DNA of 38,029 nt from an uncultured Riemerella sp. (GCA_938037185.1 CALHQK010000104.1:1-38029); one strand, 5' to 3'; numbered from the stretch's first letter, positions 8,447 to 17,945 are shown. Numbers and translations are program-made. The notes: generated by a model from the letters alone, not told the origin.

Positions 8447-9836
8447 TAAACAAAAAACTTTAAAAGGAGAAGTTTCCCTATCAGGAATAGGTCTGCATAC
8501 AGGGAAAGAAGTGACCCTAACCATTAAACCTGCTAAGGAAAACACAGGCTATGTGTTCGTAAGAACAGACTTAGAGGGAAATCCACAAATAGAAGCGGAT
8601 GCTAACTATGTGGTTTCTACTGATAGAGGAACTACATTAGAAAAATCAGGAGTTAAAATCTACACATGTGAGCATGTTTTGGCGGCGTTAGTGGGAATGG
8701 ATGTGGATAATGCTATCTTGGAAATGAATAGTGCAGAACCTCCTATTATGGATGGTTCATCTAAGTTTTTTGTAGAAGCTATAGAGAAAGCAGGAGTAGT
8801 GGAGCAGGAGCAGCCGAGAGAGTATTTTGCTGTTACAGAGGTTGTTAATTTCACTGACCCACAGACAGGTTCTGAAATTACCATTATCCCAGCGGATACT
8901 TATGAAGTAACTACGATGGTGGATTTTGGGACTAATGTTTTAGGAACTCAGAATGCTGTTCTGAAAAATATTTCTGATTTCAAAAATGAAATTTCTTCTG
9001 CTAGAACATTTAGTTTTTTACATGAATTAGAAATGCTTTTGGATGCAGGTCTAATTAAGGGTGGAGATATTTCTAATGCGATTGTTTATGTAGATAAGGA
9101 ATTAACTCCTGAAACAGCTGAAAAACTTAAAAAAGCTTTTGGAAAAGATGATGTTTCCATTCAGCCAAATGGAGTTTTGAATAACTTGACTTTAAATTAT
9201 CCAAACGAAGCAGCTCGTCATAAATTATTGGATGTTATCGGTGATTTGGCATTGGCAGGAGTGAGAATAAAAGGAAAGGTAATCGCTAATAAACCAGGAC
9301 ATTACATAAATACAGAGTTTGCTAAAAAACTAAATAAATTATACAAAGCTCAAAAGAAGAAAAATGTTCCAAATTTTGATTTGAGCAAAGAGCCTATTTA
9401 TGATATCAATGGCATTATGAGATTATTGCCGCACAGACCGCCGTTCTTGTTGATAGACAAGATTTTGGAACTGTCTGATAATCATATCGTAGGGCTGAAA
9501 AATATCACAATGAACGAACCATTCTTTGTAGGGCACTTCCCGAAAGAACCTGTGATGCCAGGAGTTTTACAGATAGAAGCGATGGCACAGATTGGAGGGA
9601 TTTTGGTATTATCAAGTGTCCCAGATCCAGAGAACTATTCTACATATTTTGTGAAAATAGATAATGTTAAATTCAAAAAGAAAGTAATCCCAGGGGATAC
9701 ACTTGTCTTTAAATTAGAGTTGTTAGCTCCTATCCGTAGAGGAATAGTGCATATGCAGGGGTATGGCTATGTAGGTGACAATGTAGTGGTGGAAGCAGAA
9801 CTAATGGCTCAAGTAGCAAAAACAAAAATAGACTAA
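8439..9836 (+). CDS. lpxC/fabZ: LpxC-FabZ fusion: UDP-3-O-acyl-GlcNAc deacetylase / 3-hydroxyacyl-ACP dehydratase
   Basis: The 465-residue bifunctional enzyme is a natural fusion typical of Bacteroidetes. Residues about 1-305 are LpxC, the zinc deacetylase committing lipid A synthesis, with ligand H79 in TCEHVLAA and the RHKLLDVIGDL segment carrying the other His/Asp ligands. Residues about 320-465 are FabZ, with the entry motif LLPHRPPFLLIDK and the active-site His and Glu in GHFPKEPVMPGVLQIEAMAQ. Fusion may balance use of 3-hydroxyacyl-ACP between lipid A and phospholipid synthesis. It overlaps lpxD by 8 bases (ATGAGTGA context), and its stop is immediately followed by the lpxA ATG. Confidence 0.96.
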   Translation: MSDKQKTLKGEVSLSGIGLHTGKEVTLTIKPAKENTGYVFVRTDLEGNPQIEADANYVVSTDRGTTLEKSGVKIYTCEHVLAALVGMDVDNAILEMNSAEPPIMDGSSKFFVEAIEKAGVVEQEQPREYFAVTEVVNFTDPQTGSEITIIPADTYEVTTMVDFGTNVLGTQNAVLKNISDFKNEISSARTFSFLHELEMLLDAGLIKGGDISNAIVYVDKELTPETAEKLKKAFGKDDVSIQPNGVLNNLTLNYPNEAARHKLLDVIGDLALAGVRIKGKVIANKPGHYINTEFAKKLNKLYKAQKKKNVPNFDLSKEPIYDINGIMRLLPHRPPFLLIDKILELSDNHIVGLKNITMNEPFFVGHFPKEPVMPGVLQIEAMAQIGGILVLSSVPDPENYSTYFVKIDNVKFKKKVIPGDTLVFKLELLAPIRRGIVHMQGYGYVGDNVVVEAELMAQVAKTKID

Positions 9837-10643
9837 ATGATTCATCAGCTTACAGCAGTAGACCCAAGAGCGAAAATCGGAAAAAATGTTACCGTAGACC
9901 CATTTACCACCATAGCAGCGGATGTGGAGATAGGAGAAGGAACATGGATAGGTTCTAATGTTACCATCATGGATGGAGCGAAAATTGGAAGAAACTGCAG
10001 AATTTTTCCAGGAACAGTCATCGCTGCGATACCACAAGATTTGAAGTTTGATGGGGAGGATTCACAAGTTATCATTGGTGATAATACGACCATTAGAGAA
10101 TGTGTAACGGTTAATAGAGGAACCAAAGCTTTAGGATATACTAAAATTGGGAATAATTGTCTAATCATGGCTACATCTCATATCGCTCATGACTGCGTTG
10201 TCGGTGATAATGCCATTATAGTAAATGGATGTGCGATAGGCGGGCATGTGGAAATTGGCGATTATGCTATTATTGGTGGGCTGAGTGCGGTGCATCAGTT
10301 CTCCCGAATAGGAAAACATGTAATCACAGCGGGAGGTTCTTTGGTTAGAAAAGATATTCCACCTTATGTTAAAGTAGGAGGAGAACCGCCTGTTTATGCA
10401 GGAATCAACTCGGTTGGGCTTAGAAGAAGAGGAATTTCTAATGAGAAAATTTTGGAAATTCAGTCCATTTATAGAGTGATTTTCCAGATGGGAATGAATG
10501 TGTCTCAGGCATTGGCATATATAGAAAGAGAAGTGCTGTCTACACCAGAAAGAGATGAAATTGTACAATTTATACAATCATCTCAGAGAGGAATCATCAG
10601 AGGTGGTAGTATGAAAAAAGAGGAAGAAGATAATCAAGATTAA
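9837..10643 (+). CDS. lpxA: UDP-N-acetylglucosamine acyltransferase (LpxA)
   Basis: It carries out the first step of lipid A synthesis, transferring a 3-hydroxyacyl chain from ACP to UDP-GlcNAc. The 268-residue length is close to E. coli LpxA (262). The left-handed beta-helix covers about residues 8-190 and a helical C-terminal domain follows. The catalytic His is H118 in SHIAHDC (E. coli H125), with GGHVEIGDYAIIGGLSAVHQ downstream. The ATG directly abuts the lpxC/fabZ stop, so translation is probably coupled. The C-terminus ends in an acidic, Lys-rich tail. Confidence 0.96.
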   Translation: MIHQLTAVDPRAKIGKNVTVDPFTTIAADVEIGEGTWIGSNVTIMDGAKIGRNCRIFPGTVIAAIPQDLKFDGEDSQVIIGDNTTIRECVTVNRGTKALGYTKIGNNCLIMATSHIAHDCVVGDNAIIVNGCAIGGHVEIGDYAIIGGLSAVHQFSRIGKHVITAGGSLVRKDIPPYVKVGGEPPVYAGINSVGLRRRGISNEKILEIQSIYRVIFQMGMNVSQALAYIEREVLSTPERDEIVQFIQSSQRGIIRGGSMKKEEEDNQD

Positions 10644-10661
10644 AAATAATTAGAATAAAAA

Positions 10662-11225
10662 ATGGCAACAACAGCTGATATTAGAAAAGGACTTTGTATA
10701 GAGTTTAACCATGATATTTATAAGGTAATAGAATTTCTTCATGTAAAACCAGGGAAAGGTCCAGCTTTTGTAAGAACAAAATTGAAATCAGTAACGAATG
10801 GAAAAGTGTTAGACAATACTTTTTCTGCTGGTCATAAAATCGATGAAGTTAAAGTAATTACGCGTAAATTCCAGTATCTTTATGATGATGAAAATGGATA
10901 TCATTTCATGAACAATGAAGATTTTTCTCAAATCTATCTAAATAAAGAAATGATAGAAAACGCTCAGTTTATGAAGGCTGGGGAGGAAATTACAGTAATT
11001 TTGAAAGAATCAGATGAAACGCCTCTTTCTGCTGAACTTCCTGCAACGGTGTTTTTGGAAGTGACAGAAGCAGACCCAGGTGTGAAAGGAAACACGGCAA
11101 CTAACGCCTTGAAAAACTGTATAGTAGAAACAGGTGCTAGAGTTTTGGTTCCGCTATTCATAGAACCAGGAGATAAGATTAAAGTAAATACAGAAGACGG
11201 CTCTTATTTAGAGAGAGTTAAATAA
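10662..11225 (+). CDS. efp: Translation elongation factor P (EF-P)
   Basis: It relieves ribosome stalling at consecutive prolines by binding between the P and E sites. The 187 residues form the usual three beta-barrel domains: a KOW-like N-terminal domain with the KPGKGPAFVRTKL loop, then two OB-like domains ending VNTEDGSYLERVK. K32 sits where E. coli EF-P carries the beta-lysyl modification; no modification genes are in the window. It lies 18 bases after lpxA and 15 before the second lpxD-like gene, so it is carried in the lipid A operon. Confidence 0.96.
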   Translation: MATTADIRKGLCIEFNHDIYKVIEFLHVKPGKGPAFVRTKLKSVTNGKVLDNTFSAGHKIDEVKVITRKFQYLYDDENGYHFMNNEDFSQIYLNKEMIENAQFMKAGEEITVILKESDETPLSAELPATVFLEVTEADPGVKGNTATNALKNCIVETGARVLVPLFIEPGDKIKVNTEDGSYLERVK

Positions 11226-11240
11226 ATTTATATAGTTACT

Positions 11241-12152
11241 ATGAAATTTCCTGAAATCCAGACATTAAAACAAATAGCAGAAATTATTGGTGCTAAATAC
11301 ATTGGTGCGGATGATTTTCCTATTTCTGGAACGAATGAAATTCATAGAGTAAAATCGGGAGAGATTGTTTTTGTAAATCATCCTAAATATTATGAAAAGG
11401 CTTTAAATTCTGAGGCGACAGTTATTCTCATTGACAAAGAAGTGGATTGTCCAGAGGGAAAGGCTCTTTTGGTTTCGGATGACCCTTTTAGAGATTTTAA
11501 TAAAATCAATGCTCATTTTACTCCAATACAGACATTTAAAACCTGTGGAGAAAATGTGAAAATAGGGAAAAACAGTCAGGTTCATTCTTCTGTAGTCATA
11601 GGAAATGATGTAGAAATAGGCGAAGAATGTATCATCATGCCAAATGTGGTGATAGGCGATAGAACCAAGATAGGAAATCGCTGCATCATCCAGTCAGGGA
11701 CTGTTCTTGGAGGAGATGCGTTTTATTACAGAAAACTACCAACAGGCTATATCAAGATGCTTTCAGTAGGAAATGTGGTTTTAGAAGATGATGTGGAAAT
11801 AGGAGCGAACTGCACCATAGACAGAGGTGTTACAGACACTACAATTATAGGAGAAGGAACAAAGATGGATAACCAAATCCAGATAGGACATGATACTATC
11901 ATTGGAAAGAGATGTCTGATTGCGTCACAAGTTGGGATTGCAGGATGCTGTAATATAGGTAATGATGTTACCATCTGGGGGCAGGTAGGAGTTTCCTCGG
12001 ATATTACAGTAGAAGATGGAGTGGTTATTTTGGCAACTTCAGGGGTTTCAAAAGATTTGAAAAAAGGTAAAACTTATTTCGGAGCACCTGCAGAGGAAGC
12101 CAAGGAATATTATAAAAAACAAGTAAAAATTTCTCGATTGATACAAGGATAA
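11241..12152 (+). CDS. Second LpxD-like acyltransferase
   Basis: The 303-residue protein is a paralogue of LpxD at 7415, with the same N-terminal domain followed by a hexapeptide beta-helix (about 100-285). The first catalytic-position His is kept as H217 in QIQIGHDTIIG. The segment matching the second LpxD His (VGHINIG) reads SSDITVE, so that His is missing, and the C-terminal part is about 40 residues shorter. Paired lpxD genes with efp between them are common in flavobacteria. It may acylate a different sugar nucleotide or use a different acyl chain. An acyltransferase or acetyltransferase role is likely; the exact substrate is not shown. Confidence 0.85.
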   Translation: MKFPEIQTLKQIAEIIGAKYIGADDFPISGTNEIHRVKSGEIVFVNHPKYYEKALNSEATVILIDKEVDCPEGKALLVSDDPFRDFNKINAHFTPIQTFKTCGENVKIGKNSQVHSSVVIGNDVEIGEECIIMPNVVIGDRTKIGNRCIIQSGTVLGGDAFYYRKLPTGYIKMLSVGNVVLEDDVEIGANCTIDRGVTDTTIIGEGTKMDNQIQIGHDTIIGKRCLIASQVGIAGCCNIGNDVTIWGQVGVSSDITVEDGVVILATSGVSKDLKKGKTYFGAPAEEAKEYYKKQVKISRLIQG

Positions 12153-12171
12153 TAAAAAAATGTTACTTTTG
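12138..12171 (+). promoter_or_regulatory. Promoter for the outer-membrane protein gene
   Basis: TTG at 12138-12140 and TACTTTTG (TAnnTTTG) at 12164-12171 are 23 bases apart. The promoter overlaps the last codons of the upstream lpxD-like gene and starts transcription about 36 bases before the next ATG. Confidence 0.5.
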
Positions 12172-12212
12172 TACTTTGAATTAGAAAAATTGTTAAATTA
12201 AAATAAATCATT

Positions 12213-12839
12213 ATGAAAAAACTATTATTGGGAAGCCTTCTTATATTAGCTAATTTTGCTTCTTCACAGGTTCGTTTGCAGTTTGAGGAAACAAAGTTTG
12301 GTATTATAGCAGGGCCAGATGTTTCTAGAGTTAGAAACGCGCACAACCCATCTTCTGCGAGATTTGCTTTTTATTTTGGTGCATTGGCTGAAATTCCACT
12401 GGATTATAATAATCAATTCTTTATTCAGCCTCAGTTAGAATATTTAGCCGCTGGTGAAAAGGGAGCGGGTTCTACCGTTTATGCTAATAACTATATTAGT
12501 GTTCCTATTTTTGTTAAAGGTTATTTTTCATCTGCAGAGGATGAGTTTTTTGCTATCTTAGGACCCAGATTTGGGTTTTTGATAAACCAAAAAGTCGGAG
12601 CTGCGCCTAAACTTAGCTATATAAAAGATTTAAAAGGTAAAGCAGCTGGTTTTGATTTTGCTATAGCTGGCGGATTAGGATTTAGTGTGAAGAGAAAACT
12701 TGAATTTGTACTTCGTTATGATTTTGGTCTTTCAAGTGCTTTTCCAGACCTTATAGAGCCTGAAACAGGAGACCCTAACACATTTAGAAAGAAGTCTCAG
12801 CAAATTGCGAGTTTTGGGGTAAGTTATATTTTCAAATAA
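12213..12839 (+). CDS. Outer-membrane beta-barrel protein (PorT-family-like)
   Basis: The 208-residue protein has a signal peptide (about 1-18, ending FASSQ), then alternating hydrophobic/polar strands and a terminal GVSYIFK that suit an eight-stranded outer-membrane barrel. Features such as TKFGIIAGPDVS, FFIQPQLEYL and GPRFGFLI match the PorT/OMP_b-brl_2 superfamily, which is very common in Bacteroidetes. That does not make it PorT itself. It has its own promoter at 12138-12171 and a terminator straight after, so it is monocistronic. No enzymatic motif was seen. Confidence 0.8.
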   Translation: MKKLLLGSLLILANFASSQVRLQFEETKFGIIAGPDVSRVRNAHNPSSARFAFYFGALAEIPLDYNNQFFIQPQLEYLAAGEKGAGSTVYANNYISVPIFVKGYFSSAEDEFFAILGPRFGFLINQKVGAAPKLSYIKDLKGKAAGFDFAIAGGLGFSVKRKLEFVLRYDFGLSSAFPDLIEPETGDPNTFRKKSQQIASFGVSYIFK

Positions 12840-12850
12840 TAAATTAAAAG

Positions 12851-12880
12851 AAAAGGGAAGCGAAAGCTTCCTTTTTTTTA
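12851..12880. terminator. Bidirectional terminator between the barrel gene and rnhB
   Basis: GGAAGC (12856-12861), a GAAA tetraloop and GCTTCC (12866-12871) are flanked by AAAAG upstream and eight Ts downstream. It ends the plus-strand barrel gene and overlaps the end of rnhB, which runs the other way. Confidence 0.85.
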
Positions 12881-13465
12881 TTTGTCATTCAAGAGTTTAA
12901 AACTCATTCTGTGATAAGGTGTTACACCATGTTTCTTAATGGCTTCTCTATGGGCTTTGGTGGGATAGCCTACATTCTTATCCCAGGCGTATTCAGGGAA
13001 TTCTTCGTGGAGCTTCAGCATGAGCTGGTCTCGGTAGTTTTTAGCTAAAATAGAAGCCGCAGCGATGGAAAGAACCCTGTTGTCGCCTTTTACAATACAT
13101 TCATGCGGAATAAAATTATACGGATGAAATCTATTGCCGTCCACTAAAATCAGCTCTGGGCGGGTTTTTAGCTGGTCTAATGCCAAGTGCATCGCGTGGA
13201 TGCTCGCATTTAGGATGTTATGTTTATCAATGAAAGACGGCGGAACTTCTGCAATCGCAAAATCCACAGCATTTTCCCTTATGTATTGGTCTAATTCTAA
13301 ACGAACTTTAGCGGTTAGTTTCTTGGAGTCATTGATGAGCTTGTGGTCAAACTTTTTATCAATAATTACAGCAGCAGCGACTACAGGGCCTGCTAGACAG
13401 CCTCTTCCTACTTCATCACAACCAGCCTCAATACAAATTTTAGACCAAAAATGTTTTAAATTCAT
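12878..13465 (-). CDS. rnhB: Ribonuclease HII
   Basis: It removes ribonucleotides misincorporated in DNA and cleaves RNA in RNA:DNA hybrids. The 195-residue length fits RNase HII. The four acidic catalytic residues are D17 and E18 in CDEVGRGCLAGPV, D109 in LVDGNRF and D128 in VKGDNRV. Further conserved motifs are NDSKKLT (about 45-51) and ASILAKNYRD. It converges with the beta-barrel gene and diverges from susC. A possible -7 element lies at 13506-13513. Confidence 0.95.
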   Translation of the reverse strand: MNLKHFWSKICIEAGCDEVGRGCLAGPVVAAAVIIDKKFDHKLINDSKKLTAKVRLELDQYIRENAVDFAIAEVPPSFIDKHNILNASIHAMHLALDQLKTRPELILVDGNRFHPYNFIPHECIVKGDNRVLSIAAASILAKNYRDQLMLKLHEEFPEYAWDKNVGYPTKAHREAIKKHGVTPYHRMSFKLLNDK

Positions 13466-13505
13466 AAAAATTTAATGAAATTTGAGTTTTTAATAAAATT
13501 TAGCA

Positions 13506-13513
13506 CAAATTTA
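13506..13513 (-). promoter_or_regulatory. Possible -7 promoter element of rnhB
   Basis: TAAATTTG on the minus strand matches TAnnTTTG about 40 bases before the rnhB ATG. The region is very AT-rich, so a chance match is possible. Confidence 0.35.
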
Positions 13514-13592
13514 ATATTTTTTTTAAATATCTATTGTTTTTATTAAAAAAATGTTATAAAATTGTCAAAGAAAATAAAAACTCATTTTAATT

Positions 13593-16466
13593 ATGAAGAA
13601 ACTAACATCAAATGTCTTGGCAGTTGCTCTTTCTTCTTCCTTTGTGGTCGGGAACGCGCAGGAAAAACAGAAAGACTCTGCTAAAGTCAAGGAAATCGGC
13701 GAAGTGGTAATCACTGCTTTGGGAATTAAGAGAGATAATAAATCTCTTGGATATGCGACTACGAAAGTAGGCGGAGATGATTTATCAAAAGTTGGGAATC
13801 AAAACTTGGTCAATTCACTAGCTGGGAAATCGCCAGGGCTTCAGGTAATCTCTTCTGGTGGGGCGCCAGGTTCTGGAAGTAGATTAGTCATCAGAGGAGG
13901 GGCAAAATCTCTTACTAATTCTAATGAACCTTTGTATGTGATTGATGGTGTGCCTATTACTAATGCAAATGATGGGAATGCCAATACTGTTACAGGGATT
14001 TCTTCTCCTAACAGAGCAGCGGATATCAATATTGATGATATTGAGACAATTACAACTTTAAAAGGTGCTGCTGGAGCTGTTCTTTATGGAAACAGAGGTT
14101 CTAATGGGGTTATACTCATCACAACAAAATCAGGAAAAGCAAGAGCAGGAAAGCCACAAATTACCCTTTCTACGCAGGTTGCGGTAGATAATGCTTTGGT
14201 TCTTCCTGATTATCAGACGGTCTATGCACAGGGAAACGGGGGAGTATATAGAGAAGGGACATCTTTATCTTGGGGGCCTAAAATACAAGGGCAGACTGTA
14301 TATAGCAATGCAGCGGGCAGAAATGTTACGCTCTCTGTTTATGACCCGAGAAAGCAGTTTCTACAGACAGGTGTAACAAGAAATAATAATGTGTCCTTAT
14401 CGCACTCATTTAATAAATCTAATATATTCTTGTCAGCAGGACATTCCTTGCAGACTTCCATTGTCCCTAACCAAGAATATGAAAAAACCAATTTTAGATT
14501 TAATGGAAATACACAAGTTACAGAGAAATTCAATGCAGGAGTAAATGTTTCTTACAATACTACGAAAGGAAATGTGCCATTTGCGGGGCAGGATGGGAAC
14601 AACCCTATTTTTGCCTTATTCCATGTTCCTGTAAGCTGGGATTTGAAGGGTTATGGTTATGTTAATCCTACTACAGGTGAACAAATCAATTTCCGTGGAG
14701 GGAGCTTTGACAACCCATATTGGTCTGTTTATAAGAACTTTGCTAAGACTTCTAGTGACCGTTTCATTGCGAGTTTGAACTTAGGATATGATTTAACAAA
14801 GTGGCTGAAACTGACCTATAGATTAGGAAATGATTATTTTGTAGATAATAGAGTGATATTCAGGGATATATACTCAGGAACACAGCCTAAAGGATATTTG
14901 TCTTATGATGATGTGAAGAGAAATGAGCTTACTTCAACATTGATGGCAAATATCAACACCAATATTACTGATAATCTGGCATTGACAGTTGTAGTGGGGC
15001 AGGATTACAACAAAAGGACTTACAGAAATAGTGTCATTACAGGAACTGAATTAGCAGCGCCGGGTTTGGTAAATACTAATAATATTGCAGCTTCTGACCC
15101 AGCATATAATTATGAAAGTAAAAGAACATTGTTTGGCTTCTTTGGGGATGTTTCTTTGAGTTACAAAAATTATTTGTTCTTGAACTTAGTGGGAAGATAT
15201 GAAATGGCATCTACCCTGCCAAAAAATAACAGAAACTATTTCTACCCTGGGGTAAGTGGTTCCTTCGTATTCTCGGATGCATTTAAGATTAACAAAGATG
15301 TGTTAAGTTATGGTAAAGTGCGTGCAGGGATTTCCAGAACGGCGAGGGATGCAGATCCTTATTTGGTAATACAGGCATATGAAAAAGCGAAGTATCGTGA
15401 TGGATTTGTTCCAGGGGTTACATTTCCATTTAATAATGATTTAGGAACTTTTGTAGGCTACACAGTAGCAGATACTTGGAATAATCCTGATTTGAAACCA
15501 GAATTTACAACAGAATATGAGGTAGGAACAGAGCTTCGTTTCTTGAAAAATAGAATTGGCTTGGAGTTCACATATTTTGAAAATAAGAATACAGATGGAA
15601 TCATCGGACTTAGAGTTTCTCCTGCGTCTGGAGCCGTTAAATCTATTGAGAATACAGGGAAAACTTCTTCTAAAGGGATAGAAGCGGGACTGAAAGTAAC
15701 TCCTATTAAATCAAAAAATTTCAGCTGGGAAGTTAATTTTAATTTTAGTAGAATCCGTTCATTGGTGGAAGAAACTCACCCTAAGACAGATAGAATATAT
15801 ATGGGAGGTTTCTCTGGAAACCCTGCTATCTATGCTGTAAAAGGCGAGAGATATGGTTCTATCGTTGGTAGTGCTTATATGAGAGATGCAAATGGAAAAA
15901 TATTGGTAGGAAGCGATGGAATACCATTGACCAAAAGTGGTCAAGTTTTGGGGCATGTGGAACCAGACTGGACAGGAAGCGTAGGAACATCCTTTAAGTA
16001 TAAGGGAGTGTATCTTACCGCGCAACTGGACATTAGACAAGGAGGATATTTGTTTAATGGAACAGAGCAATTGTTAGATGTATATGGTGTATCTGCAAAG
16101 ACATTAGAAAGAGAAAGAGGAACAATAGTTTTCCCTGGGGTAACATCTGCAGGAACACCAAATACAACAGCTATTGCGATAAATCAAAATTATTATAATT
16201 CACTTCCTACAGAAGAATATGTACATAAAAATAACTGGGTGAAACTTCGTGAAATCAGCTTAGGGTACAGTTTCCGACCAGCAGGAGCGGATTTCATAAG
16301 AAGTATAGATGTAGGTGTATTTGGTAGAAATCTTTTCTTATGGACAAAGGTGCCTCACATAGACCCAGAATCAAGTTCTTTCGGGACAGGAAATGCACAA
16401 GGGGTTTCTCGTTTTGCATTCCCTACGACAAGAAGCTTTGGTGTTAATTTAAAAGTTCAATTCTAA
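13593..16466 (+). CDS. SusC/RagA-type TonB-dependent outer-membrane transporter
   Basis: The 957-residue transporter imports oligomers or other large substrates across the outer membrane, powered by TonB and capped by a SusD partner. A signal peptide (about 1-22, ending VGNAQ) is followed directly by the TonB-box-like segment EIGEVVITALG (about 33-43). The plug domain (about 50-170) has SLAGKSPGLQV and GAAGAVLYGNRGSNGVI, and a 22-strand barrel ends in KVQF. The usual N-terminal carboxypeptidase-D-like domain of about 80 residues is missing, so this is a short form. The partner susD-like gene starts 12 bases downstream. No glycosidase, protease or regulator is linked, so the substrate cannot be read from context. 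Confidence 0.93.
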   Translation: MKKLTSNVLAVALSSSFVVGNAQEKQKDSAKVKEIGEVVITALGIKRDNKSLGYATTKVGGDDLSKVGNQNLVNSLAGKSPGLQVISSGGAPGSGSRLVIRGGAKSLTNSNEPLYVIDGVPITNANDGNANTVTGISSPNRAADINIDDIETITTLKGAAGAVLYGNRGSNGVILITTKSGKARAGKPQITLSTQVAVDNALVLPDYQTVYAQGNGGVYREGTSLSWGPKIQGQTVYSNAAGRNVTLSVYDPRKQFLQTGVTRNNNVSLSHSFNKSNIFLSAGHSLQTSIVPNQEYEKTNFRFNGNTQVTEKFNAGVNVSYNTTKGNVPFAGQDGNNPIFALFHVPVSWDLKGYGYVNPTTGEQINFRGGSFDNPYWSVYKNFAKTSSDRFIASLNLGYDLTKWLKLTYRLGNDYFVDNRVIFRDIYSGTQPKGYLSYDDVKRNELTSTLMANINTNITDNLALTVVVGQDYNKRTYRNSVITGTELAAPGLVNTNNIAASDPAYNYESKRTLFGFFGDVSLSYKNYLFLNLVGRYEMASTLPKNNRNYFYPGVSGSFVFSDAFKINKDVLSYGKVRAGISRTARDADPYLVIQAYEKAKYRDGFVPGVTFPFNNDLGTFVGYTVADTWNNPDLKPEFTTEYEVGTELRFLKNRIGLEFTYFENKNTDGIIGLRVSPASGAVKSIENTGKTSSKGIEAGLKVTPIKSKNFSWEVNFNFSRIRSLVEETHPKTDRIYMGGFSGNPAIYAVKGERYGSIVGSAYMRDANGKILVGSDGIPLTKSGQVLGHVEPDWTGSVGTSFKYKGVYLTAQLDIRQGGYLFNGTEQLLDVYGVSAKTLERERGTIVFPGVTSAGTPNTTAIAINQNYYNSLPTEEYVHKNNWVKLREISLGYSFRPAGADFIRSIDVGVFGRNLFLWTKVPHIDPESSSFGTGNAQGVSRFAFPTTRSFGVNLKVQF

Positions 16467-16478
16467 AAACTAAGAAAA

Positions 16479-17915
16479 ATGAAAAAAATTAGAAATAATA
16501 TATCTAAATATGCTGTTCTTTTAGCTTTGACAGCAACTCCTTTGGTAATTACCTCTTGTAGACAGGAGCTGGATATTAATGTTGATCCCAATAATCCTTC
16601 GCAGGCTTCTTTGTCAGGACTTCTTAGCGCCTCACAGGTTGGTTTTGCTTTCGCTCTTGGCGGTGAGGGAACTAGAATGCCGGCAAGTATTGTTCAGCAT
16701 TATGCAGGGCATAGGGCACAGCCTCTAGACTATGCACAATATAGAATAACCTCATCAGCTACAGATGGGACTTGGACAGCTCTTTATAATACATTGATGG
16801 ACATGAGAGAGATGGAAAATAAAGCCACAGCTTCTGGAAATCAGGCTTATTTGGGAGTTTCTAAGATTCTTCAAGCTCATGCATTCAGTGTTATTACAGA
16901 CTTGTTTGGGGATATACCTTTTTCTCAAGCTTTGCAGGGAAGAACTAATATTACTCCAGTTTATGACAAACAAGAAGATATCTATCCGGCTCTCATTACC
17001 ATGATAGATGAGGGGATAGCAGCTCTTTCAGCAGGGACAGAAACTATTTCTGGAGATATAGTCTATGGAGGAGATGTGGCAAAATGGAAAAAATATGGAA
17101 ATTCGCTAAAACTACGATTACTAAACCATTTAAGCAGCAGACAGCCCAATGCAGCAGCGAATTTCCTTGCAACAAACCCTGATCTTATAGATATTAGTAG
17201 TGAAAATGCAAAGGTTGCTTTTGGTTCTGTAGCATCTAATGCCAATCCTATCTACCAGTTTGATGTGCTTTCTGGAAGAAAAGACCAAGCAGTAGCCAGC
17301 ACTATTGTAAATAAAATGAGAGCCTTGTCAGACCCTCGGGTAAGTGTTTATTTTAATCCTGTTGCTAATAATAATTCAGGATTACAAGGGCAGTATTTGG
17401 GTAATGCACCAGGGAATGATACGGAAGATTCTCAAAAGAATAGATATTCTCGTGTAGGAAGCGCTTATGCATCTATAAAAGCTCCTGTGGTTCTGATGAG
17501 CGCAGCAGAGGTTAATTTCATCAAAGCGGAAGTGTATCACAGAGCATCTGATTCAAGAGCACAAGCGGCGTATCAAGCAGCGATCACGCAGGATTTCGCA
17601 GCATTAGGTTTATCTTCTTCTGCAGCGGCATATTTAGCAAACGCTAATGTGGCTTATGATGGGACTTTGCAGAGAATCATGGAGCAAAAATGGATTACCA
17701 TGTTCCAGGCATCTTATGAGTCTTGGGTAGACTGGAGAAGAACAGGATTCCCAGTTCTAACACCAGCAGCAAGCAATATGACTTCCAATGTCATACCGAG
17801 AAACCTACCATATCCAGAAGTGGAAATTAACTCTAACAGAGCCAACCTAGTGGCTGGACCAGGGGTTCCGATTCCATACACAGGGCTAAGCAATAGAGTT
17901 TGGTGGGATAACTAA
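16479..17915 (+). CDS. SusD/RagB-family surface lipoprotein (SusD-like_2 type)
   Basis: The 478-residue lipoprotein is the substrate-binding lid of the SusC-like transporter encoded just upstream. The lipobox ends VITSC, with lipidated C27 after a hydrophobic segment. Helical TPR-like parts are seen, for example AYLGVSKILQAHAFSVITD followed by LFGDIPFSQA, the conserved LFGDIP feature of the family. The C-terminal part has IMEQKWITMFQASYESWVDWRR, the family hallmark region. It is co-transcribed with the SusC-like gene (12-base gap) and ends at a terminator. Confidence 0.92.
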   Translation: MKKIRNNISKYAVLLALTATPLVITSCRQELDINVDPNNPSQASLSGLLSASQVGFAFALGGEGTRMPASIVQHYAGHRAQPLDYAQYRITSSATDGTWTALYNTLMDMREMENKATASGNQAYLGVSKILQAHAFSVITDLFGDIPFSQALQGRTNITPVYDKQEDIYPALITMIDEGIAALSAGTETISGDIVYGGDVAKWKKYGNSLKLRLLNHLSSRQPNAAANFLATNPDLIDISSENAKVAFGSVASNANPIYQFDVLSGRKDQAVASTIVNKMRALSDPRVSVYFNPVANNNSGLQGQYLGNAPGNDTEDSQKNRYSRVGSAYASIKAPVVLMSAAEVNFIKAEVYHRASDSRAQAAYQAAITQDFAALGLSSSAAAYLANANVAYDGTLQRIMEQKWITMFQASYESWVDWRRTGFPVLTPAASNMTSNVIPRNLPYPEVEINSNRANLVAGPGVPIPYTGLSNRVWWDN

Positions 17916-17945
17916 TAACCTCTTCATTTTTAACTAATTTTTTAT

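Noticed and set aside
10161..10577. 138-codon minus-strand ORF
   Set aside because: It is antisense to lpxA, whose motifs are clear; the composition looks like a shadow frame.
12213..12839. PorT of the type IX secretion system
   Set aside because: The barrel and signal peptide fit the broad PorT-like superfamily, but no specific PorT feature is visible and these proteins are numerous in Bacteroidetes.
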